A stretch of 64,000 nt of DNA from Pomphorhynchus laevis (Eukaryota; Acanthocephala; Palaeacanthocephala; Echinorhynchida; Pomphorhynchidae): positions 1-64,000 of the forward strand of contig WNNJ02003193.1 in assembly GCA_012934845.2 (NCBI GenBank), written 5' to 3'. A model generated the notes under the pieces. The model made no database searches. It was not told where the DNA came from and saw nothing but the letters and a program-made list of their open reading frames with translations. Numbering within the stretch: the stretch's first letter is position 1; every line of letters starts with the position of its first letter. The translations under genes were made by a program, and so were the position numbers. This document shows positions 30,975 through 40,463 of this stretch, in pieces.

Positions 30975-33803
30975 TCAAAATCTTCTCCTACTGTCAATAT
31001 CGGATAGTGACATATTTTTCAAAATTGGGCAAGTGAAGATATGCAGGTTAGATGCGCATTCATTTTTGCAAAGAACACAAATGCACAAAGAGCACCGTGC
31101 ATGTACTGGAATTCTAATAGCGCAGAATTTATCGTGATATCCATGGACAGATGCTCTCCAGATCAGCGGTCTTTTCCTTGCACAGGGTTCTCTCCATTTA
31201 GTCTGTAAGAATGCCGGAGTAAGATAAAATTCAGAATCCAATGACGTCGTCTTTCGAAAGAACATGTTCAGGTTAGTAGTAAATGATGCAGTGTGTTCAA
31301 GATTAAATGTTGAGCAGATGTATTTAGAGCAAGGTTCTAACGATGATAGTATCGCTATAACCGATGAAGAACATTTTGGTGAGACTCCAACAATTCGCTT
31401 CACGAATCTCCATTGACACTTGTCCAACTGCTGAAAATTGAAGGGACTTAAATCCGACCAGATAACTGGCAAAGCATATGAAACTATGGGAAGCAACATA
31501 CTTCGAAAATACCGGAGGGCTCCTGAGAAAGATAAAGAACCTAAGTTTTTTGCATAAGAGGTTGCTACAACTAACTTCGAGGATTTACGATGTAGGTGTT
31601 CAGTAAATGACCATTTCGACGAAAGTAATACTCCCAAATAATTGTAACTATTGCAGAATTCTAAATCTACATTGCCTATTCTCAGCATGTCACATCGACG
31701 CAAAGGTCCACCTAACCGAAATTTAAGGGCTTTCGATTTATTTACATTCACCGTCAACTGATTTGATAAACAATAGGATGACAGAGCATCTAACGCACTT
31801 TGAGCGGATAAAAGATCTTTGGCTAATATTACTAGATCGTCGGCATAGAGGGTACAAGAGACTTCATTCGATGCATGACGAAGATGCATAGGCAAATCCA
31901 TAACAAAAAAGGAAAATAATATAGGGCTGAGTGGATCTCCCTGTAAAACACCGCGATTAGCAAAAAAGAAATCAGAGGTGTTGATACCATCAGATACTTT
32001 AAGGCGATTAGGCTGAAGCACAGAATAAATAAGATACAAAAAGCGACCACTAACGGACACTCTGGTGGAAAGTTTATCAAGTAACAAAGAACGATTCACT
32101 GTGTCAAATGCTCGCTCAAAGTCAACAAAAGTAGCATACAACGGTCTACGATTAGCGAAACAATTGGTGACTTCGTCACGGACATGCTTTATTGCATCGG
32201 ACGTTGACCTTTTCGGGCGGAATCCATACTGCTCCGTAGGTAAGAGATGCTCGCGAAACTTAATAAGGCGCATATACATTATATGAGTCAATAACTTATA
32301 ACTGTGATTCAATATCGCAATCCCCCTGTACGCATCCAGTGAATCATAGTCACCTTTGCCCTTATGCAGGATCTTAATTACACCGTCGCGCCACGAAATC
32401 GGAAACGGATGACCTGCAAGAAGTAGATTGAAAAGTTCTGTCCAGTAGTCTATCAAAATATCGATAGTCGACTTTAACTGTTCTACGCATAATTGATCTA
32501 ACCCGGCAGCTTTATGATCTTTTAAGATTGATAGGGATCTTACGACTTCAAACGGCGTAAAAGGTAAATTCAGAGGATCTGAACCGTATATTGAATTTAT
32601 GCATGAAACTGAAGATAAACGTACAGGCATGTCTTCTAATATTGAATGGCGCAAAATAGATTGGAAGTGTGATTTCCAATTTTCTATTTGAATCCTGGAA
32701 TATGTTCCAATGTTAGCTTTCTTAAGTATCCACGGTGTCGACTCCGCCTTAGACAATTCCCGTCGTTCAATCTCTAAACGTCGTTCTCTACGATACATCG
32801 ATACAAGTTTAACGTAAAGCCTACGTAAATCTACAAAATCTTTCCTTACCGTTAAATCGAACCGATAACTTTTATTTAATTGAATTAAATGTTGCTGGAA
32901 CTGTTTAAACCAAGCGGGTTTTACTAGGTATGAGTTTTTTTTGGAATAGTCGGATTCATATCTACAAGCCGATAGAAGGGTGGAAATTACAGAAGTAATG
33001 CTGTTCCCCAGTTCTCCTGATCTAAGGAATTGAAAAGCTAGATTTATTTGACTATAATCAATTGCTGAAGTACATAATTTCCTGCTAGGTTGACGGGGCA
33101 AATCTATTGATTGTATGTTGCATATGCAATCGAAAATACACGAGACAGGTTTGTGTTTACGAACTAACGCCCATTTTGAAGATAGTTCTAGCCCTATATG
33201 TCTTACATGCACGTTAGTAAATATGATGTCTATACAGCTTTTACCTGTAGAAGATTCGTAGGACCAATTTTCATTAGGGATGTATAACTTTAGATTTATA
33301 GACTTAAAGTAATTGACAAGAATTCGCAATTTTCCTGTGATTGGACTGGTGAATCTTGCATTAAAATCTCCTGCGATAATTATCGGGACTGTGCTGTTTA
33401 GAGTTGAAAGAAGCTGAGAAATTTCGTCAATTATATCTGCCGCGGTAAGTGTGGGTTTGAAATAGCATGCGATAAAAGTGATGACAGGTGTTTCAAGCAG
33501 TATAGAATTCAGCAAATACCTACATTGCCAATCCCTGAAGGCCCTATTTAAACCTAAAATTATTCCACCCGCGGGGCGACCACGAATGCCCAATAAAGCA
33601 GGATTGTCAAATGTATAAAAACCAGGTAAAGAATAATTATTAGTAAACATGGTCTCTAATAGTACCACAACGTGAAAGGTATCGAACCAGGATTCAATAC
33701 CTTGCTCGATCAAAGACGCCAAACCTTCCACATTAAATAGTAACAGTCTAAAAGACTTGTGGTGCTCACAAACCTGACTACCACTTCTTGCAGAAGAGGA
33801 TAG
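30975..33803 (-). CDS. LINE-X ORF2 endonuclease-reverse transcriptase
   Basis: The open frame follows the ORF1 UGA directly and runs about 940 residues. The APE endonuclease begins LLFNVEGLASLI (catalytic Asn) and continues with VLLETM, IIAGDFNARF and SCIDIIFT; its usual SDH-like end is weak. RT: DAYRGIAILNHSYKLL, YGFRPKRSTSDAI, TFVDFERAFDTVNRS, NRGVLQGDPLSPILFSFF, YADDLVILA (active site) and VNVNKSKALKFR. The C-terminus has a Cys/His cluster (CSLCICVLC, then HIFTC). There is no ATG before the catalytic FNVEG motif: a GTG is at 33,731 and the first ATG is after it. Translation by readthrough or stop-dependent reinitiation is therefore likely. The frame is intact, so the copy looks young. Confidence 0.85.
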   Translation of the reverse strand, partial: LSSSARSGSQVCEHHKSFRLLLFNVEGLASLIEQGIESWFDTFHVVVLLETMFTNNYSLPGFYTFDNPALLGIRGRPAGGIILGLNRAFRDWQCRYLLNSILLETPVITFIACYFKPTLTAADIIDEISQLLSTLNSTVPIIIAGDFNARFTSPITGKLRILVNYFKSINLKLYIPNENWSYESSTGKSCIDIIFTNVHVRHIGLELSSKWALVRKHKPVSCIFDCICNIQSIDLPRQPSRKLCTSAIDYSQINLAFQFLRSGELGNSITSVISTLLSACRYESDYSKKNSYLVKPAWFKQFQQHLIQLNKSYRFDLTVRKDFVDLRRLYVKLVSMYRRERRLEIERRELSKAESTPWILKKANIGTYSRIQIENWKSHFQSILRHSILEDMPVRLSSVSCINSIYGSDPLNLPFTPFEVVRSLSILKDHKAAGLDQLCVEQLKSTIDILIDYWTELFNLLLAGHPFPISWRDGVIKILHKGKGDYDSLDAYRGIAILNHSYKLLTHIMYMRLIKFREHLLPTEQYGFRPKRSTSDAIKHVRDEVTNCFANRRPLYATFVDFERAFDTVNRSLLLDKLSTRVSVSGRFLYLIYSVLQPNRLKVSDGINTSDFFFANRGVLQGDPLSPILFSFFVMDLPMHLRHASNEVSCTLYADDLVILAKDLLSAQSALDALSSYCLSNQLTVNVNKSKALKFRLGGPLRRCDMLRIGNVDLEFCNSYNYLGVLLSSKWSFTEHLHRKSSKLVVATSYAKNLGSLSFSGALRYFRSMLLPIVSYALPVIWSDLSPFNFQQLDKCQWRFVKRIVGVSPKCSSSVIAILSSLEPCSKYICSTFNLEHTASFTTNLNMFFRKTTSLDSEFYLTPAFLQTKWREPCARKRPLIWRASVHGYHDKFCAIRIPVHARCSLCICVLCKNECASNLHIFTCPILKNMSLSDIDSRRRF

Positions 33804-34871
33804 TCATATAGACGACCCATCCATTAATGAGGAATTAACGGGTGTTGTGCTTACCTTTCCATTATTCGGTCTACGAACAATTTGAAAATTTCTAATTATG
33901 TAATTACTATTTGGGTTTGCAAGTCTTTTCTCTTGTAGCTGTTTGCGCAGAACCTGATTGGCAACACGCTCTTCGGGGGAAAAATCCGGCATGATGTAAA
34001 CATTCCTAAAACGATCAACTTTTCTCAATTTATAAGAGTTTGATAAAACGTTGCTGGCCGTTACCTCGTCCGTTGAAACTAAAGTCCACGGAGGAATGTC
34101 TGTTCTTTTGGCTGGAAGTCGATGGACCTTAATTGAAAATTTTGCAGTTATTTGAATGCCTACAGCGGATAAAATGTCTCTAACACTAGCTTCATCATCC
34201 GCTGTATTTGGTAGATTGCGTATAATAAAATTTGACGAGCGCAAAGCTGATTTTTTGCAACTGTTAATGATTTCCAACGGGGAGCAGATACTTGATTTAA
34301 TATTAGAAGTGGCAAGGATAGAACGCGTTACTTCTCTACGTACTACACTTGCGAAACTACGATTCTGAAATGGAGAGGGTTTGTGAGATGATAGATTTTG
34401 AGAAAGGTTAGAAGATATTTCCTTGGATTGTGCTAATTTTAGTTCATCGATCTTAGCCTCCAAATTGCTTATAGCAACATTCGCCTGTTCTAAGGATTGT
34501 TCTATAGTTGTAATGCGTTTTGCAGCACAAATTCCACAGATGAATCGCTGAAGAAAGAAATCTCGAGATACCCTACGAGGAGACTTGACAACAGTATATA
34601 AAGAACAACCAAAACCGTCACATTTCAATTCAAATGACACGTACTCGCTAGAATCATCGTGACTTAACGGAATGGAATCAAGCTTATCTACGCTACGTGC
34701 AGTAAGCTGAGACAAGTATGCAGATGTGGGAGCGTCAATAGAAGAATTCGCACGGTTGGAACACCTGCTACCAGGAAGACAATCGACACAGAGTTTGCCG
34801 GACTTTGCACACAAACAGCTTTTGCAAACAGCATTTCGACCATTACATTGGCAACAATGAGAAGCAGACAT
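33804..34871 (-). CDS. LINE-X ORF1 protein with CXC cysteine cluster
   Basis: 355 residues from MSASHCCQC. Residues 6-37 carry nine cysteines in a CXC/tesmin-like spacing (CCQCNGRNAVCKSCLC, then LCVDC and RC). Residues about 70-120 hold a second Cys domain (YVSFELKCDGFGC, then FICGIC) homologous to the one in L2-A ORF1. A predicted coiled coil follows (IEQSLEQANVAISNLEAKID, about 123-150). The C-terminal part has an RRM-like stretch (SNFIIRNLPNT, VHRLPAKR, RNVYIMPDFSPEE). It is presumably a nucleic-acid-binding chaperone that trimerises through the coil. It ends SSI and UGA, with CUA next, and the frame continues as ORF2. Confidence 0.85.
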   Translation of the reverse strand: MSASHCCQCNGRNAVCKSCLCAKSGKLCVDCLPGSRCSNRANSSIDAPTSAYLSQLTARSVDKLDSIPLSHDDSSEYVSFELKCDGFGCSLYTVVKSPRRVSRDFFLQRFICGICAAKRITTIEQSLEQANVAISNLEAKIDELKLAQSKEISSNLSQNLSSHKPSPFQNRSFASVVRREVTRSILATSNIKSSICSPLEIINSCKKSALRSSNFIIRNLPNTADDEASVRDILSAVGIQITAKFSIKVHRLPAKRTDIPPWTLVSTDEVTASNVLSNSYKLRKVDRFRNVYIMPDFSPEERVANQVLRKQLQEKRLANPNSNYIIRNFQIVRRPNNGKVSTTPVNSSLMDGSSI

Positions 34872-34900
34872 TTTTCTTTTGTAATTAGCTTGAACAATGA

Positions 34901-36220
34901 TTGCTGCTCGACACTCGTTGCTCGAAGGTTGTCGTAATATTGCTTGTCAGTATATTGTGTATATTAATTGTGTATATTAATCTTGTAAGAACTTTAATAA
35001 CCAATACTTTTTCTAACGTCTTTTAATTAATAATTATAAATAAAGTAATTAATTATCCATTAATAATAAATTAATTATTAGTAATTAAAATTCTATTGAT
35101 TTAATCTTTTAGTTATTCGTAATTTTAAAACAGTATATTTCAATATAATGATATAATATAAAATAATATTGTAATTAAAAAAATATTTTGTTATTACTAC
35201 TTAAAACAATGACATAAATAAAGAATATTAATGTTGCAAGAAAGGCAATGGAAATAGAAATATAAAATTTATATTTTATTTTATCAAGATAATAACATTT
35301 AATTAAAATAAAATTTTAATACAAAAATAAACCATTTTTTATTATATTTGATTATATTTTAATTTTCGAAGCAAATGTTTCGTAAATTTTGTAAATGTTT
35401 AAAGATAGTATATCCTATAAATTTTATAATAATGAATTATTTGATCTATAGCTATCAATTTCATTTATATTTAATTATAATTTTCAATCGCCTAATTTTA
35501 AATTTTAATAAATTTTATTTTTATTTTGTTTATATAACTTAAGTGTTTGATTTATTTCAAATTATCACAAGTAATTTTTCTCATTCAATATTTTTCTTTT
35601 AATGATTGAAATGGCATAAAATCCATTACGGAAAAATGTAGAAAGATATCCTAGCTCTGTTATTATACATAAGGGGTGGCCAATTTTTTTGTTAATATAA
35701 GATCAACTTTTTATCTTAAAATTGTGTCGTAATCAATTTGTTTCCATAGGTGTAGCCTACGATGCGTAAAATGCATACTATGTTTATAAACCATGTTTCA
35801 ATTCTATTTTTACTGTATAAATTTATCAACTTAATACTAAAATACAATTTATTTTTTTATCAATTACAACATTTATGTTTTTTAAACGTTGTTGACATGG
35901 AATTTCACTCCAAACGTTGCAAGCAGTCGACTTTTGACCAAAATCAACTTGGTAATCGATCGGCCTATCTTATCGTCTTATTGACAACATCTGTTATACA
36001 CGACCTCAAATATTATGATATATTACAATTCGAAAGGTCAACCTTTAATCGATCTTGTAATGTTTTAAATTATTTAAAGAAACCTCACAATGAATTTTTT
36101 ATTAAAAATTTTTGTATGCTGGTTTGAGAAATCTTTTAAGAAACGATAATGTATAAACTTTTAGACTCAGATGCTGAATTGGTTTTGCTAGATTTAACCT
36201 GATAAGATAATTGTTTTGTC
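34901..36220. other. AT-rich spacer upstream of STT3
   Basis: AT-rich, no supported gene. An open frame at 35,762-36,127 is Phe/Asn/Leu-rich with no motif and is probably chance. A pyrimidine-rich 3' splice-like site (TTGGTTTTGCTAG, ending at 36,191) lies 29 nt before the STT3 start codon. It could be the end of a 5' UTR intron or a trans-splice acceptor. Confidence 0.4.
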
Positions 36221-38169
36221 ATGGCTGGTAATATCCTGGGATATAGATCAACTGGCCTAAGAAGTCTTTTACCGTTATGCTGTTTAATTGGAACATGGAT
36301 AGTTGGCTTTGGAATTAGATTATTTTCAGTTATCCGTTATGAAAGTATTATTCACGAATACGACCCGTGGTTTAATTATCGGAGTACTCGATATATGGCT
36401 GAAAAGGGGTTTTATCCATTTAACAATTGGTTTGATGAACGGTCATGGTATCCACTTGGTCGCATTGTTGGTGGTACGGTATTTCCTGGTCTTATGATAA
36501 CATCTACTTTACTTCATAAATGCCTACACTACATCGGTTTACCTATACATATCAGAGAAATATGTGTATTCTTGGCTCCCGTGTTTAGTGGCTGCACAGC
36601 ATGCGCTACATTCCTGTTGACCAAAGAGCTTTGGAACTTAGAATCTGGTCTGTTTAGTGCGTTGTTTATAGCAGTGACACCAGGATATCTTAGTAGATCC
36701 GTTGCAGGATCGTATGATAACGAAGGAATCGCGATTTTTGCACTGATGTTTACCTTCTGGCTATGGTTACGTAGTTTGCGTACAGGATCAATGGCTTCAG
36801 CATGTTTTACTGCTTTATCGTACATGTATATGGTCAGTGCGTGGGGAGGCTATGTGTTCATTATCAACTTGATTCCCCTTCATGTCGCTGTGTTAATGCT
36901 AATGGGTAAATACTCCGAACGGCTATATGTAGCCTATTCAACATTCTACGTGTGTGGAACTCTTATGTCGATGCAGGTACATTTCGTTCAAATTAAATAT
37001 TATTTTATAGTTGGTACTACAAATTAATTAACACCTAATAAGTTCAAAAATTAATCAAAATTTCGAACTAACGTTCGAAATTTTGATTAACTCTACGTTG
37101 GCTAACGTAGAGTTAAATTAAAGTTTTATAATAGTGCATAACTTTAATTAGTATTGCTTGATTAAATCTAAGGAATACTTCATCTTCAAATATAGTATTT
37201 CTAATATTTTATTGAAGTACTCATCAAATAAAGTACGTCGTTATTACAATTCATCAGTATGGAATACTCCCTACTGTTTGTTGCACTAGAGTTTACCCTC
37301 GGCACCCAGTACAAAATAGTATCCCTTAGTAATGCGTCTTAATAAAGAAAAATGGGATGCGTTACATTTTTGTTTTTCATTTTGCGTCTATCAAAATAAA
37401 TATATAAAAAATCCGTTAAAAATATTTAATGTTACAATTTAAGTTAATTACTTGATATTTACTTATTTAGAATTAACGTATGACGTCTTTAGTTAGAACA
37501 GCTGGCAGATCAATATCTTAATATAACACAATATATACTATTTATCCTGAATATTGTTCAATTAAAGTATACTTTTTTAAATAAGCAGTTTTCGATTTAA
37601 TTTATAATCGATAATTAATTGAATTTATATTCAGCTACATTTTGTATATTTTTATCTTTAAAATATCAATTTTTGATGTATTTCTATTACGTTACCAAAA
37701 TAAGCTTTATTTTGAATTTAATGAACTTTACTTTCAAAATCGTAATGTAACACGAAATAGTTAAAAGCTTTGATTATTAAACTAATAATAGTATTTAACT
37801 ATATACATAGATATATGTATATAACTATGGATAGTTCTGGATCAACTTCGCTTCACTCGTTGGATCCAAAACTGAATTCGGCATATAGAAGATATGCCCG
37901 TTGTGCGGAATTAAACAACGACCATGGCTCAGAATGGAATTCGTAACGTATTAAATGTAGTTACCGATTGAAACCGGCTTCAATCAACAAACTGCAAGCT
38001 CAATGTCATTTCTAGACGACCACTTTAGCATCGAAATAATGGAGTCATGACAACACTCATCAGTAGAATAAAGTATCTACTGGTCGTTTCGGTGGCCTGT
38101 GTGACAGTAAAAGAAGGCATTTCCAACACGTTGCTTAAACATCTGATGCTTTCACTCTCGAAGCAGAAC

Positions 38170-38250
<81 letters not shown>

Positions 38251-40372
38251 TTGATTGAGTTCAAGCTGCGTGCCTGGATCCATAAGGATACTATTATATA
38301 TACTTCGTCAGTATATTGTAAGTAGCTTTAAAATCTTGATTAAAATTACTTACAATATACGGACGAATTCCCTATGAAGCACGAAACGTTTAAATAAATT
38401 ATAAGTGTCTTTGCCTGTTTTGTACACTTCATTAAAGTATATATATAAGTAGTGCACGGATGTGCTGAGTAAACAACGGTCCAGGATTTCTTACGAAATA
38501 CGGCATTTATACTAAATGGTGTTGCTTGATAGACTGGACTTCGATTCACGACTTTCAGTCACCATGTCACTTCTAGACGACAACTTCAGCATCGAAATGA
38601 TAAGTACCCGACAACACTCATCAGTAGAATGAGGTACACACTGGTCGTTTCGGTTGCCTGTGTGACATTGTGAATAAAGGCGTTTCCAACACTTTGCTTA
38701 ATTGTCTGAGGCTTTCGCTCTTAACCAGATCGAATTGCTGTGCGGACCATCCTTAAACACTAGGCAGAGGTTGTTGCTGAATTGTCGCTGCACTCGTTGG
38801 ATCCTAAATGGATGCGGCAGGTATAATAGTAGTGCACGGATGTGCTGAGTAAACAACGGTCCAGGATTTCTTACGAAATAAGGCATTTATACTAAATGGT
38901 GTTGCTTGAAAGACTGGATTTCGATTCACGACTTTCAGTCACCATGTCACTTCTAGACGACCACTTCAGCATCGAAATGATGAGTACCCGGCAACACTCA
39001 TCAGTAGAATGAGGTACACACTGGTCGTTTCGGTTGCCTGTGTGACATTGTGAATAAAGGCGTTTCCGACACTTTGCTTAATTGTCTGAGGCTTACGCTC
39101 TTAACCAGATCGAATTGCTGTGCGGACTATCCTTAAACACTAGGAAGAGGTTGTTGCTGAATTGTCGCTGCACTCGTTGGATCCTAAATGGATGCGGCAG
39201 GTATAATAGTAGTGCACGGATGTGCTGAGTAAACAACGGTCCAGGATTTCTTACGAAATACGGCATTTATACTAAATGGTGTTGCTTGATAGACTGGACT
39301 TCGATTCACGACTTTCAGTCACCATGTCACTTCTAGACGACCACTTCAGCATCGAAATGATGAGTACCCGGCAACACTCATCAGTAGAATGAGGTACACA
39401 CTGGTCGTTTCGGTTGCCTGTGTGACATTGTGAATAAAGGCGTTTCCGACACTGCTTAATTGTCTGAGGCTTACGCTCTTAACCAGATCGAATTGCTGTG
39501 CGGACCATCCTTAAACACTAGGCAGAGGTTGTTGCTGAATTGTCGTTGCACTCGTTGGATCCTAAATAGATGCGGCAGGTATAATAGTAGTGCACGGATG
39601 TGCTGCAACACCATTTAGTATAAATGACGTATTTCGTAAGATGTCCTGGACCGTTGCTTACTCAGCACATCCATGCACTACTATTATACCTGCAACATCC
39701 ATTTAGGATCCAACGAGTGCAGCGACAATTCAGCAACAACCTCTGCCTTGTGTTTAAGGATGGTCCGCACAGCAATTCGATCTGGTTAAGAGCGTAAGCC
39801 TCAGACAATTAAGCAAAGTGTCGGAAACGTCTTTATTCACAATGTCACACAGGCAACCGAAACGACCAGTGTGTACCTCATTCTACTGATGAGTGTTGCC
39901 GGGTACTCATCATTTCGATGCTGAAGTGGTCGTCTAGAAGTGACATGGTGACTGAAAGTCGTGAATCGAAGTCCAGTCTATCAAGCAACACCATTTAGTA
40001 TAAATGACGTATTTCGTAAGAAATCCTGGACCGTTGTTTACTCAGCACATCCGTGCACTACTATTATACCTGCCGCATCCATTTAGGATCCAACGAGTGC
40101 AGCGACAATTCAGCAACAACCTCTGCCTAGTGTTTAAGGATGGTCCGCACAGCAATTCGATCTGGTTAAGAGCGTAAGCCTCAGACAATTAAGCAAAGTG
40201 TCGGAAACGCCTTTATTCACAATGTCACACAGGCAACCGAAACGACTAGTGTGTACCTCATTCTACTGATGAGTGTTGCCGGGTACTCATCATTTCGATG
40301 CTGAAGTGGTCGTCTAGAAGTGACATGGTGACTGAAAGTCGTGAATCGAAGTCCAGTCTATCAAGCAACACC

Positions 40373-40463
<91 letters not shown>

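Larger units (their letters stand above)
30900..34900 (-). mobile_element. LINE-X, near full-length LINE with CXC-type ORF1
   Basis: A non-LTR element of about 4 kb reading right to left: a short 5' UTR, ORF1 (34,871-33,804), ORF2 (33,803-30,975) and a 3' UTR with nested hairpins (30,902-30,928) and TAATAAAT. Both ORFs are free of frameshifts. They are in one frame and separated only by a UGA codon followed by CUA. The clade is uncertain: the RT turn GVLQGDPLSPILF and the loose C-terminal CCHC differ from the L2 copies and suggest an I/Ingi- or L1-like lineage. Older copies lie at 1.2-2.4 kb and 47.4-48.4 kb. Confidence 0.9.

Noticed and set aside
35762-36127. 121-residue open frame upstream of STT3
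   Set aside because: Low-complexity Phe/Leu/Asn composition, no domain, AT-rich context; likely chance.
36221-37027. STT3 first exon as a separate 268-residue protein
   Set aside because: Residues after MSMQ are unlike STT3, and a phase-0 GT-AG intron joins it precisely to the rest of the protein at 40,966.
38025-38325. Open frames with long IYIYIY runs on both strands
   Set aside because: They translate the TA microsatellite.
38451-40377. CRISPR or satellite array
   Set aside because: Units are ~380 bp, near-identical and inverted halfway, with no repeat-spacer pattern; the context is a eukaryotic intron.
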